Shown here one piece after another: positions 26,607-35,687 of a stretch of 64,000 nucleotides of DNA. Location of the stretch: positions 62,001-126,000 of the forward strand of contig JBCCGL010000005.1 in NCBI GenBank assembly GCA_039029275.1, in the 5' to 3' direction. Made by a program: the position numbers and the translations under genes. The DNA is from JBCCGL01 sp039029275 (GTDB lineage: Bacteria > Pseudomonadota > Gammaproteobacteria > JBCCGL01). Below the pieces are notes generated by a model. The model was not told the origin of the DNA. It ran no database searches and saw only the letters and a list, made by a program, of their open reading frames with translations. Each line of letters starts with the position of its first letter. The first letter of the stretch is position 1.

Positions 26607-26636
26607 CGGCAGGCGTCTTTGGCCTGCCGTTGCTTT
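26607..26636 (+). terminator. Rho-independent terminator after the propeller lipoprotein
   Basis: Stem CGGCAGGC (26607-26614) pairs with GCCTGCCG (26622-26629) around a 7-base loop and is followed by an interrupted T-run, 14 bp after the stop codon. Confidence 0.65.
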
Positions 26637-26739
26637 TGCACGGTGCTGTTATGCTCTAGCGCAGGTCAGAAATAGCGGATTGTGTATCAGGAGTTTGTTT
26701 GATCAATCCATCGGGTGTTGGAACGAGTGGGTGCAAAAA

Positions 26740-27078
26740 CTAATTGCAGAACTCATCGTCAAAGCGCGTGATAAACGCTTTCATTTCGCAGTGCGTCTGG
26801 CGATTAAATTCGATATCGACGTTTAGAACGGGCTGATCTTCATCGATTGACCGCGGGGTTTCTACGCATTTAATTGATACCGATCCGCGCTTGTAAAGCA
26901 GGCGGATTTGACGGGTGCTGCCAAACTCAGAAAACGCGTGCAACTGCATCGCAGACGGAAGCTGTTGCATGAAGATCGCGGCACTCAAACCAACCGAGCG
27001 CCTGACCAGCTTGAGGCTGTGATCGGTGCCGGTATCGGTCATCTGTGCAAATTCATCAACGTTGATTGCGTTTTGCAT
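26740..27078 (-). CDS. Hypothetical protein, 112 aa
   Basis: Not recognised. ATG 27078 has a GGAG element eight bases upstream on the minus strand; an upstream in-frame ATG (27171) lacks one. The protein is soluble, starts 'MQNAINVDEFAQMTDTG', and has two cysteines in 'SIKCVETP' and 'THCEMKAF' plus a terminal Cys. The second half looks like a beta-rich small domain ('STRQIRLLYKRGSVSIKC'). It stands alone between the propeller lipoprotein and cobN and is divergent from cobN. It could be a lineage-specific gene. Confidence 0.55.
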   Translation of the reverse strand: MQNAINVDEFAQMTDTGTDHSLKLVRRSVGLSAAIFMQQLPSAMQLHAFSEFGSTRQIRLLYKRGSVSIKCVETPRSIDEDQPVLNVDIEFNRQTHCEMKAFITRFDDEFCN

Positions 27079-27349
27079 GGGGCAACTCCGTTTTTCGGTT
27101 AAGTGCTCGCTATTCGAATCGGCTGCGCGACACGAGTAACTTTTGAGCGTTGAGATTAAGGGTTCGCTCAATATTGCTCTGTGAGATCGACTGCGGCATC
27201 GGTGTTAAAAATTACCCCAAATCCACCCAATGAAAATCGGGCACTAATACCGACGGTCAGTGGTGATTTGCGCGCGGGCTTGCGGTAACCTCGCCATCCC
27301 AAATTAATAAGCCGTTCACGACGATGTCCTCTACCGCTCAGAGCCTTCA

Positions 27350-30300
27350 ATGCACCTGTTAGCCGCCACCCCGGGAGGCAATGCGGAGGAAGAGGGAATT
27401 GTATCGCTGGGACAAACGCCCGCAGACGTCGTAATCTTATCGGCGCAGGATACAGACCTTGCTCTGTTTGCGACCACGCTGGATCAGTTCGACGATGATT
27501 ATCCGTCGGTGCGGCTTGCCAATTTGATGCATTTGAAACAGCCCGCCGCGTTTGATTTGTACGCCCACGAGGTGCTCGATCACGCGCGTGTGGTGATCGT
27601 CTCATTGCTCGGCGGTCGCGCCTACTGGCAATACGCTTTCGAACAATTAGTCGAAGCGGCGAAAAGCGGTTCGTTCGCTCTGGTCTTGATGCCAGGCGAT
27701 GATCAGGAGGACGAAAACCTGCTCGCCGCCGGATCCGAAAGCCTCGATGTCGCGCGGCAAATCTGGCGCTACACACGCGAGGGTGGCGTCCGCAATGCGC
27801 GCAATTTATTCGAGTTTATCCGCCAGCATTTTTTTGCCGGCGGCGACGCGGTAAACGTCGAGCCACCGCGCGCACTGCCACGCACGCAGCTCTATCACCC
27901 CGCCGCGGTTGACCCCGACCTTGAACGCTGGCGCAGCGACTGGGTCGATGGCGCACCGGTCGCCGCGCTGATCTTTTATCGCGCGCATTTACAGGCGCTC
28001 AACACCGAGGCCCTGAACGGTTTTATCGAACAGTTACAGACGGCCGGAATCAACCCCCTGCCGATTGCAACCGCGTCGCTCAAAGACGCAAGCTGCATGC
28101 AGGTAGTCAACGAGTTGTGCCAGCAATGCACACCAGGTGTGATTCTCAACACTACGGGCTTTGCGGTCGCATCGGGATCCGGCGAAGGCTTTGCAAGTGA
28201 CGTGCCGGTACTGCAGGTGATGCTGGCCGGCAGCAGCATGGAAGACTGGGAATCGAACGTCGGCGGACTGCGCGCGGCCGATATGGCGATGAACGTCGCG
28301 TTGCCGGAAATGGACGGGCGAATCATCTCGCGCGCGATCAGCTTTAAAGGATTTGTGCGACGCTCGGATAAGACCCAGAGCGATGTGGTCGCCTACGTGC
28401 TTCATACTGAGCGCGCAGCCTTCGTCGCCGAACTGGCGGCGCGCTGGTGTCGATTGCACCAGAAACACAATAAAGAGAAACGCATCGCATTATTGCTTGC
28501 AAATTATCCGAGCAAAGACGGCCGCATCGGCAATGGCGTGGGTCTGGACACACCTGCGTCGGTAATCGAAATTCTGCACTCAATGAATCGCGCCGGATAC
28601 GCGACCGCGCAGTTGCCCGACGACGGTACCGCGTTGGTGCAAACACTGCTCGAGTCCGTCACCAATAATCTTGCGTTCATCGATGCGCGACCGGCACAGC
28701 AAAGCGTTTCGCTGCTCGATTACGAAAATTATTTTGCGCGACTACCACTGGAAAACCAGCAAGCCGTGCGCGAGCGCTGGGGCGAACCCTGCGACGATCC
28801 GCGCGTGCGCGGCGATCGCATTGTTGTTGCGGGCATTCGATGCGGCAATATCTTTATCGGCATTCAGCCGACGCGTGGCTATGACATTGACGTCAGCGCC
28901 AGCTATCACGATCCCGATCTGGTGCCGCCGCACGCGTACCTCGCCTTCTATTTTTGGCTGCGCGAAGTCTGGCAGAGCGATGCGATTGTTCACGTGGGAA
29001 AGCACGGCAATCTCGAATGGTTGCCGGGCAAGGGCCTGGCCTTGTCGCAAAACTGCTGGCCGGAAATCGCGCTTGGTCCAATGCCCCATTTGTATCCGTT
29101 TATCGTCAACGACCCGGGCGAGGGTGCGCAGGCCAAGCGCCGCGCGCAGGCGGTTATTCTCGATCACCTGACGCCGGCGATGACGCGCGCCGAAACCTAC
29201 GGTGAACTGCAGGAAATCGAAGGGTTGCTCGACGAGTACTATCAGGCGCTGGGTCTCGACACGCGTCGGGCGGACTATCTCAAGCAGGAAATTCTGGTGC
29301 GCAGTCGCAGCAGTCATTTGTCTGATGAAGTTGCCGTGCACGGCGATGACAACGCGACCCTGGTCAAGCTCGATGCGTATTTGTGCGAATTGAAGGAATC
29401 GCAAATTCGCAGCGGACTGCATGTCTTTGGCAAGTCACCAACCGACGACGCCCGCACGGACACACTCGCTGCAATGCTGAGATTGCCGCGCGGCACGGAT
29501 AACATCAGCGACAGCAGTCTGCTGCAAGCCCTTGCGGGCGACTTCGAACTGCTCGACGACTACGACCCGCTCGAGGCTGATGCCGCACAGGAATGGACCG
29601 GTGCCCGACCCGCGCAACTGCAGCAGATCGATTCGCAGGCGTGGCGAACGTTTGGCGATACTCGCGAGCGTCTTGAATTGTTTGCGCGTGCGCTAATCGC
29701 CGATCCGCCTTTGGCCCGCGAACTGCCTCACGCGAGCGCGGTGTTGGCGTCGATGCAGACGGACATCGCACCCAAACTCGACCAATCCGGTGGCAACGAA
29801 ATTGCGCAAACCCTGCGCGGCCTCGAGGGACGTTTCGTCGCGCCCGGCCCCAGCGGCGCGCCCACACGCGGGCGTGTCGATGTGTTACCGACCGGGCGCA
29901 ACTTTTACTCGGTCGATACGCGCGCGATCCCGACCACGGCAGCGTGGCATCTCGGTCGTCTCTCGGCGGATGCGCTTCTGATGCGCCATTTGCAGGATCA
30001 CGGCGATTACCCGCAAACGCTTGCGCTCTCGGTTTGGGGTACCGCGACCATGCGCACCGGTGGTGACGACATCGCGCAGGCGATGGCGCTGATGGGTGTA
30101 AGACCCGTGTGGGCGGTGGGCAGTGGTCGCGTGACGGGTTTCGAAATCATTCCGGCCAGCTTGCTGGATCGGCCGCGCGTCGACGTAGTGCTGCGCGTAT
30201 CCGGTTTTTTTCGGGATGCATTTTTCAACGTGATCGATTTGTTTGATCGTGCCGTGCTCGCATTGGCTGAACTCGACGAACCCCCTGACGTGAACCCCCT

Positions 30301-31105
30301 GCGCGCACGCGTGTTGTCAGAAAGCCAGGACGCAATTGACTCAGGCATGTCGGAAAAAGACGCCAAGCGCGCGGCAAGCTGGCGCGTGTTCGGCTCAAAA
30401 CCCGGCGCTTACGGCGCGGGCTTGCAAGGCCTGATCGACGAGCGCCACTGGGAGACCTCCGCCGATCTCGCGCGCGCTTACGTAAACTGGGGCGGGTACG
30501 CCTACGGACGCGATTCGCAAGGCGTCGCCGCGCACGATCGGTTTAAGCAGCGGTTGTCGTCGGTGCAGGTTGTCATGCAAAACCAGGACAATCGCGAACA
30601 CGACATTCTCGACTCGGACGACTACTACCAGTTTCAGGGCGGGCTGCACAACGCGGTGGCGCAATTATCCGGCGATGCCCCGGTCACCTATCTCGGCGAT
30701 CACGCCAATCCGGCGGCACCCAGAGTTCGCACCCTGGAGGAGGAATTACAGCGAGTGGTGCGCTCACGCGTGGTCAACCCAAAATGGCTCGAGTCGATCC
30801 GCCGACACGGTTACAAGGGCGCGTTCGAAATGGCAGCGACGGTCGACTATTTGTTTGCTTACGATGCGACGACACAACTGGTGCAAGACTATCAGTACGA
30901 AATGGTGGCCGATTCGTATTTGTTTGACGATACGTCACGCGAATTTCTTGAGGCGTACAATCCGGACGCTGCGCGTGAAATGGGAGAACGCCTGCTCGAG
31001 GCAATTCAGCGCGGACTGTGGGACGATCAAAATGGCTACGCCGACAGGCTCGAGGATGTTCTACTGGAACTCGATGCCAGTGCCGAGAGCGGAACCGGCG
31101 CGTAA
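27350..31105 (+). CDS. cobN: Cobaltochelatase subunit CobN
   Basis: A 1251-residue protein, usual length for CobN. Family stretches include 'IALLLANYPSKDGRIGNGVGLDTPAS', 'IVHVGKHGNLEWLPGKGLALS', 'MRTGGDDIAQAMALMGVRPVW' and 'QGGLHNAVAQLSG'. It is the large subunit that inserts Co(II) into hydrogenobyrinic acid a,c-diamide in the aerobic B12 route; it needs AAA partners (CobS/CobT or ChlI/ChlD-like) that are not in this window. It belongs with bluB, cobQ and cbiX in the cobalamin theme. No cobalamin riboswitch was recognised in the 271 bp upstream. Confidence 0.94.
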   Translation: MHLLAATPGGNAEEEGIVSLGQTPADVVILSAQDTDLALFATTLDQFDDDYPSVRLANLMHLKQPAAFDLYAHEVLDHARVVIVSLLGGRAYWQYAFEQLVEAAKSGSFALVLMPGDDQEDENLLAAGSESLDVARQIWRYTREGGVRNARNLFEFIRQHFFAGGDAVNVEPPRALPRTQLYHPAAVDPDLERWRSDWVDGAPVAALIFYRAHLQALNTEALNGFIEQLQTAGINPLPIATASLKDASCMQVVNELCQQCTPGVILNTTGFAVASGSGEGFASDVPVLQVMLAGSSMEDWESNVGGLRAADMAMNVALPEMDGRIISRAISFKGFVRRSDKTQSDVVAYVLHTERAAFVAELAARWCRLHQKHNKEKRIALLLANYPSKDGRIGNGVGLDTPASVIEILHSMNRAGYATAQLPDDGTALVQTLLESVTNNLAFIDARPAQQSVSLLDYENYFARLPLENQQAVRERWGEPCDDPRVRGDRIVVAGIRCGNIFIGIQPTRGYDIDVSASYHDPDLVPPHAYLAFYFWLREVWQSDAIVHVGKHGNLEWLPGKGLALSQNCWPEIALGPMPHLYPFIVNDPGEGAQAKRRAQAVILDHLTPAMTRAETYGELQEIEGLLDEYYQALGLDTRRADYLKQEILVRSRSSHLSDEVAVHGDDNATLVKLDAYLCELKESQIRSGLHVFGKSPTDDARTDTLAAMLRLPRGTDNISDSSLLQALAGDFELLDDYDPLEADAAQEWTGARPAQLQQIDSQAWRTFGDTRERLELFARALIADPPLARELPHASAVLASMQTDIAPKLDQSGGNEIAQTLRGLEGRFVAPGPSGAPTRGRVDVLPTGRNFYSVDTRAIPTTAAWHLGRLSADALLMRHLQDHGDYPQTLALSVWGTATMRTGGDDIAQAMALMGVRPVWAVGSGRVTGFEIIPASLLDRPRVDVVLRVSGFFRDAFFNVIDLFDRAVLALAELDEPPDVNPLRARVLSESQDAIDSGMSEKDAKRAASWRVFGSKPGAYGAGLQGLIDERHWETSADLARAYVNWGGYAYGRDSQGVAAHDRFKQRLSSVQVVMQNQDNREHDILDSDDYYQFQGGLHNAVAQLSGDAPVTYLGDHANPAAPRVRTLEEELQRVVRSRVVNPKWLESIRRHGYKGAFEMAATVDYLFAYDATTQLVQDYQYEMVADSYLFDDTSREFLEAYNPDAAREMGERLLEAIQRGLWDDQNGYADRLEDVLLELDASAESGTGA

Positions 31106-31198
31106 TATTTCGATATCAAATAATCAAGGCGACGAATTGCCTGGTCGCATCAACCGGTGTGTTTTTTGTCGCGCAGTTGCGGCTCCGTCATTTAATCC

Positions 31199-32845
31199 TT
31201 AATTTCGCAGACACAGGATTTTTTTGCGGCTCCGATCCCAAGGCGGCGAAACATCAGTCTCGCAATAAAAATCCGAAGATGTTGTTTTGGCACCCGGCAC
31301 GTGTTTTTGGAAAAAGACTTCTCTGTCACGCGCGTCGTAAAAAATGAGAAAGTCCTCGTACCGGTAAACGCGCAAACAGGATTTATCAACGTTTTGCACC
31401 GACGCCTTATCCAGTTTGCAGTAGCCGTTGTCTAAATATTCGACGGGCGAGTCGTTTGTAACGGAAACATCGAAAAACGGCGCCGTATAGCGCTTGGACA
31501 GACGACGATCTTCATAAAACGAAAGACAACTGTGTGGCTCAACGATCTCTTTGGCGTGAATATTGAAATTGCAAATAGCCCCGCTTTTTGACATCTCGAC
31601 AAGCTCTTCTCCGGATACGTCAGAAATGTTTGACGGGAGATTGTCAGAAGATGCCCAGAACCTCGGGTCTTCGGAGCTGATTTCGGGTACCTCACACTCC
31701 CTTATCGAATTAATCGTTTGCAACAAGAATTGATGTATACAGCCTCCAAATTCGTGACCAAAGCGAACCGAGCTGCCGGCGCCGTGTCCCGAATGCCCTT
31801 TCGGGTTGACGATTCGAAGAACGTCACTATCTACCGGGTTGACCAACTTCCTGGCGTCAACTCGACTAACACTAAAGTACCAGTCGCTGTGCTTGAAACT
31901 GGAAAAAACAACGCGAGGCACCTGCAGATCGCGAAACCGTCTTTTCAGATAATTGCGTCTTCTTTTTCTGTATCCGTTGACCTCTGAACCATCTCTCAAA
32001 AAGCCCGGGCCTAGACTGTCCGGCTCTGTTGTTATGACTGCATCGATCGTCGCCGCTGGAAGTTTTGATGCTGCGAACAACACTTCGTGTCCGCCGCGGG
32101 ATTGTCCGGCCAGTACAATTTTTTTATAACCTTGCGCCCGATGCTCATCGATTATCTGCGCAATCGTTTGAACCAGTTCGTGACTGTTACGCGCTGGGCC
32201 ACGCGAGTACCGATCCAGATTAACGCGCGAGACGTCCCACCCTTTTTGTGCGAGCACGTTTGCATAGTGCGGCACCGACGCGTTTTTAAGTGACGTTAAC
32301 ACTTTTGGTATGTTGTAGTTCCATCCGCTGTAACCCGGAAAGTACAGAATCACACCGTGTGCTTGATCGGGTGAGAGGTATGTTGCGCCTTGCGCGCGGA
32401 CAACTTCGACTGGAAATGTTTCGAGGTAGGACAGGACATCGTTCTGTACCTGGCGGGCAACAGCGTGAACGTAACAGCGCGAACCCAGGACCTGGTACTC
32501 ACAGTTTCGAATGGCTGATTCGATATAGTCGTGGTAATTGCGCGTTTGTCGTAGATGTCTGTTTGCTTCGTTGACCGAGCTGTGTTTCCAGTAATAGGCG
32601 TAACGCCCGTCTTCGCTGATCGCAAAAACCAGCGGGGCATCCTCTTTCAAATAATCATCAAAAAGATACTTAACGCCCGGTGACAGGACTTTTGCCGCAA
32701 AATTTGGGGATAGCGTCGTTTCATATATCGAGTGTCCTGCATCGATTTCCTGCGTTGGTTGCGGTGCTTCGACGGCGTACCTCGCGCACCCAGCGGCAAC
32801 TGCAAGAATGACAAATATCAAAGATCGTAAAGCCATTGATTTCAT
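31199..32845 (-). CDS. Lipoprotein with alpha/beta-hydrolase domain, unknown function
   Basis: 548 residues. The signal peptide ends in a lipobox (Val-Ala-Ala-Gly before Cys20). The central part, about residues 140-400, is an alpha/beta hydrolase: oxyanion-side strand 'GVILYFPGYSGWNYN' and nucleophile elbow 'IVLAGQSRGGHEVLF' (Ser249); a possible base is Asp in 'TTEPDSLGPGF' and a possible His in 'NPKGHSGHGAG'. The C-terminal 150 residues are Cys-containing (several Cys pairs, perhaps disulfides in the periplasm) and match no family I know. Convergent with cobN. Substrate unknown; esterase or peptidase activity is possible. Confidence 0.7.
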   Translation of the reverse strand: MKSMALRSLIFVILAVAAGCARYAVEAPQPTQEIDAGHSIYETTLSPNFAAKVLSPGVKYLFDDYLKEDAPLVFAISEDGRYAYYWKHSSVNEANRHLRQTRNYHDYIESAIRNCEYQVLGSRCYVHAVARQVQNDVLSYLETFPVEVVRAQGATYLSPDQAHGVILYFPGYSGWNYNIPKVLTSLKNASVPHYANVLAQKGWDVSRVNLDRYSRGPARNSHELVQTIAQIIDEHRAQGYKKIVLAGQSRGGHEVLFAASKLPAATIDAVITTEPDSLGPGFLRDGSEVNGYRKRRRNYLKRRFRDLQVPRVVFSSFKHSDWYFSVSRVDARKLVNPVDSDVLRIVNPKGHSGHGAGSSVRFGHEFGGCIHQFLLQTINSIRECEVPEISSEDPRFWASSDNLPSNISDVSGEELVEMSKSGAICNFNIHAKEIVEPHSCLSFYEDRRLSKRYTAPFFDVSVTNDSPVEYLDNGYCKLDKASVQNVDKSCLRVYRYEDFLIFYDARDREVFFQKHVPGAKTTSSDFYCETDVSPPWDRSRKKILCLRN

Positions 32846-33028
32846 TTAATTATTTTAACCAACCGGGTGAGTTTTGCGTTAGCTAATCAGACGTATTAAC
32901 CATTATCATCGAGTCCGACTCCGTTGCGGCAACGGCCTGATCAAACCCGCGGCAGCCACTTGCCTACAGAAGCTCAAACCAGTAAAATCGCGCGTCTTTT
33001 TTCTCGGCGCCCATACGTGAGGCACGCT

Positions 33029-33229
33029 ATGCAATCCGAAATTCATCCCCAATACGACGCAATCAAGGTGGCCTGCAGCTGCGGTGAAACCTTTGAAACC
33101 AGTTCGACGCTTGGCAAAGATCTCACCGTAGAGGTCTGCTCTAAGTGCCACCCGTTCTACACCGGCAAGCAGAAGATGGTCGATACTGCGGGTCAGGTAG
33201 ACAAGTTCCGTCGCCGTTACGGCAACTAA
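33029..33229 (+). CDS. rpmE: 50S ribosomal protein L31 (zinc-binding type)
   Basis: 66 residues starting at ATG 33029 with GAGG just upstream. It is the C+ zinc form, with cysteines in 'VACSCGETF' and 'VCSKCHPFYTG', and ends 'DKFRRRYGN'. A small CCGTT/AACGG hairpin (32921-32935) lies in the leader. A hairpin plus T-run that would end this transcript lies 178 bp downstream, within the next gene. Confidence 0.96.
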   Translation: MQSEIHPQYDAIKVACSCGETFETSSTLGKDLTVEVCSKCHPFYTGKQKMVDTAGQVDKFRRRYGN

Positions 33230-33363
33230 TCGGTAAAACTGTCTGCGTTGCAATCGCGGCGTTAACAGTCAGCTAAAATCGGTCATTGATCGACTGTAAA
33301 CTCCCTCTTTTCACTGACTTTCACCTTACGCTTGCCGCCTCGCCAACGTTTTTCCGAGGCTCC

Positions 33364-34170
33364 ATGACCGGCAGCAGGACAACTTTAAATCCAGCAATTT
33401 TGGGAAAGGCGCTTGTTTCAGGCGCCTTTTTCTTTGCAATGGCGCCCGGGTTCGCCTCTGCGGATCCGTCGTGCGCACCGAGCCGAATTGACAATCACGC
33501 GGTAGTTACGAATGTCGTGGACGGCGACACCCTGCGCCTTCGAAACGGCGACAAGGTACGATTTATCGGCATAAACGCCCCGGAAATCGGCCGCGACGGC
33601 AATCCCTCCGAACCATTCTCGCGCAAATCACTGCATCGCCTTCGCGAGCTCCTGCAAGAGAATAACTTCCGCGTCAATCTTCAATATGGAGTTGAGTCCC
33701 ACGATCGCTACGGTCGTCGCCTCGCTCACATCTACCTGCCGGATAACCGCAATGTGAGTGAAATTTTGCTACGCGAGGGTCTGGCAGCGCGCATCGCTGT
33801 TCCGCCTAATCTCAACTTTCAGGATTGCCTTCACAATGCGGAGGAGATCGCCCGCGAGCGCCGCACCGGAATATGGTCGCGCAACTTCGTTTTTGATCTC
33901 GACGCGAAGCCGCTGTCACCCAAAATGCGCGGGTTCCATCTGCTGGATGGGACTGTCACGCGCTTGCAGCGTGCATCGAACGGAATCAGCTTCACGCTGT
34001 CGAATAAACTGGATATGTTCATTGCCAGTGCAGATGTTCACTATTTCCCGGCTTCGCTATTGGGTACACTCGAGCATAGGCGAGTGAGGGTACGCGGCTG
34101 GATTAGCTACTATCGGCAGCGACAATCTTTGCGCCTGCGACATCCGGCATCACTGGAGTTGCTACAGTAG
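33364..34170 (+). CDS. Secreted thermonuclease family (SNase-like) nuclease
   Basis: About 268 residues from ATG 33364 (GAGG six bases upstream). An N-terminal signal peptide ('ALVSGAFFFAMAPGFASA') precedes an SNase domain: 'VVDGDTLRLRNGDKVRFIGINAPEIG', then 'ESHDRYGRRLAHIYLPD' and 'IARERRTGIWS'. These hold the conserved Asp and Arg residues of calcium-dependent staphylococcal-type nucleases. The C-terminal 90 residues form an extra OB-like region ('LLDGTVTRLQRASNGISFTLSNKLDMFI'). Likely periplasmic or exported nucleic-acid degradation. The codons of the signal peptide also form a terminator-like hairpin. Confidence 0.85.
   Translation: MTGSRTTLNPAILGKALVSGAFFFAMAPGFASADPSCAPSRIDNHAVVTNVVDGDTLRLRNGDKVRFIGINAPEIGRDGNPSEPFSRKSLHRLRELLQENNFRVNLQYGVESHDRYGRRLAHIYLPDNRNVSEILLREGLAARIAVPPNLNFQDCLHNAEEIARERRTGIWSRNFVFDLDAKPLSPKMRGFHLLDGTVTRLQRASNGISFTLSNKLDMFIASADVHYFPASLLGTLEHRRVRVRGWISYYRQRQSLRLRHPASLELLQ
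33407..33435 (+). terminator. Terminator-like hairpin inside the SNase signal-peptide codons
   Basis: AGGCGC (33407-33412) pairs with GCGCCT (33422-33427) around a 9-base loop and runs into TTTTTCTTT. It has all features of an intrinsic terminator, and is well placed to end rpmE transcription, yet lies 43 bases inside the downstream reading frame. Confidence 0.55.
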
Positions 34171-34206
34171 CGAGAAGATTAACTGACCGATAGATTTGAC
34201 TGACCC

Positions 34207-35685
34207 ATGCTGCAACGCATTTCGATCACACGCCCTCTTCTTCTTACCCTGTCATTAACCGCATTTGCCCTGCTGGGCGGCTGCGCAGTCAATCCGGTTT
34301 CTGGTGACCAAGACTTTGTCCTGATGACAGAAGATCAGGAAATCCAGGCCGGCAAACGCTATCACAAAGAAATTCTCAAACAGTACAAGGTACTGGAAAA
34401 TCCTGCGTTGCAAGACTACGTTGATAACATCGGCCAGGAACTGGCCAGGCAAAGCCATCGTAAGAAGTTGCCGTTTTATTTTACCGTTCTCGACAGCCCC
34501 GAAGTGAACGCGTTTGCACTGCCTGGAGGATACATCTACATCACTCGCGGCATCATGGCCTACCTCAATAGTGAGGCCGAACTCGCCGGTGTGCTCGGAC
34601 ACGAGATCGGACATGTCACGGCACGCCACTCGGTCCGGCAGCAAAGCACTTCACAAGTCACCGGGTTGCTCGGCGGCATTCTCAACGTCGCAACGGGACA
34701 AGATGCCAATCGAGGCCTGTTTTCACAAGTGGGTTTTGCGCTCTCGCAAGGATACGGACGCGATCACGAGCTCGAAGCTGACAAACTCGGGGCCGAATAC
34801 CTCGCGCGGATTGGTTATTCGCCCGACAGTATGATCGATGTGGTGACAGTGTTAAAAAACCAGGAGTTGTTCGAACGCGAACGCGCCAAAACCGAAGGCC
34901 GCGCCGCGCAGACATACCACGGTCTGTTCGCAAGCCACCCCAGCAACGACAAGCGCTTGCGCAAGGTCATCAAAGCCGCGAAGAAATTTCAGACCGGGCA
35001 AGATAGAGATATTGGCCGCGACACGTATTTGCGCAAAATTGAAGACGTGCTCTTTGGCCAGAACTCAGATGACGGCGTGGTTCGCGGCAACAAGTTTTAT
35101 CACGCCTCGCTGGACGCAAGTCTCACAGGGCCCGAAGACTGGTTTATTGAAAACGCGTCGGATCGCTTGATTTTTGTCGCACCCAAGCAGGACGCCCTGA
35201 TTCAGGTCACGCTGAAACCCCGCGGCGAATCAGAATCACCGCAGGAGTTTCTCGAGCAGCATCTAAAGCGCCGCGAGCTGCAAGACACGCGCACGCTCAG
35301 TGCGAACAGCATGTCTGGATATTCCGCTGTCGCCACCGTCGACAAAACCCCGTTCGGCAAACGCAAGGTCCGTTACAGTGTTTGGTTGCGCAACGAGTTT
35401 GCCTGGATTTTTGCCGCAACAACCAAGGAGCATGTGGATTTTGAATTGCTCGATCCCAAAATCAGTAAAACAGTGTCGAGTCTCAAACCCTTGAACAGCG
35501 CCGAGCGCAAATTGGCAGAGCCGGTGAAATTGAAGCTTGTCAGAGCCAAAAGCAGCACCACCTACAAAAAACTGGCGCAGGATTCACCGCTTCCGAGCTA
35601 CGCCGAATCGCGCCTGCGCCTGATCAACGGTCAGTATCCCGACGGCGAACCGCAGGCCGGCGAGCTCATCAAGATAGTTCAGTAG
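34207..35685 (+). CDS. M48 family metalloprotease, lipoprotein
   Basis: 492 residues. A lipobox (Leu-Gly-Gly before Cys26) predicts anchoring at the outer membrane. The protease domain has the zinc motif 'GVLGHEIGHVTARHS' (His132, Glu133, His136) and the third ligand in 'GRDHELEADKLGAEYL'. 'FASHPSNDKRL' is the usual BepA/LoiP-like end of the domain. The C-terminal 200 residues form an extra domain that includes a PDZ-free beta region. Such proteases degrade or help assemble envelope proteins. It is two bases from the exonuclease gene downstream, so the two are co-transcribed. Confidence 0.9.
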   Translation: MLQRISITRPLLLTLSLTAFALLGGCAVNPVSGDQDFVLMTEDQEIQAGKRYHKEILKQYKVLENPALQDYVDNIGQELARQSHRKKLPFYFTVLDSPEVNAFALPGGYIYITRGIMAYLNSEAELAGVLGHEIGHVTARHSVRQQSTSQVTGLLGGILNVATGQDANRGLFSQVGFALSQGYGRDHELEADKLGAEYLARIGYSPDSMIDVVTVLKNQELFERERAKTEGRAAQTYHGLFASHPSNDKRLRKVIKAAKKFQTGQDRDIGRDTYLRKIEDVLFGQNSDDGVVRGNKFYHASLDASLTGPEDWFIENASDRLIFVAPKQDALIQVTLKPRGESESPQEFLEQHLKRRELQDTRTLSANSMSGYSAVATVDKTPFGKRKVRYSVWLRNEFAWIFAATTKEHVDFELLDPKISKTVSSLKPLNSAERKLAEPVKLKLVRAKSSTTYKKLAQDSPLPSYAESRLRLINGQYPDGEPQAGELIKIVQ

Positions 35686-35687
35686 GC

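Noticed and set aside
27079..27349. Cobalamin riboswitch upstream of cobN
   Set aside because: I looked for the B12 box and the conserved core on the cobN side, and also before cobQ, bluB and the corrinoid operon, and could not find them. A covariance-model search would settle this.
27168..30664. Several long minus-strand frames opposite cobN
   Set aside because: All lie within the motif-rich cobN gene and have no family features; high GC coding DNA gives such shadows.
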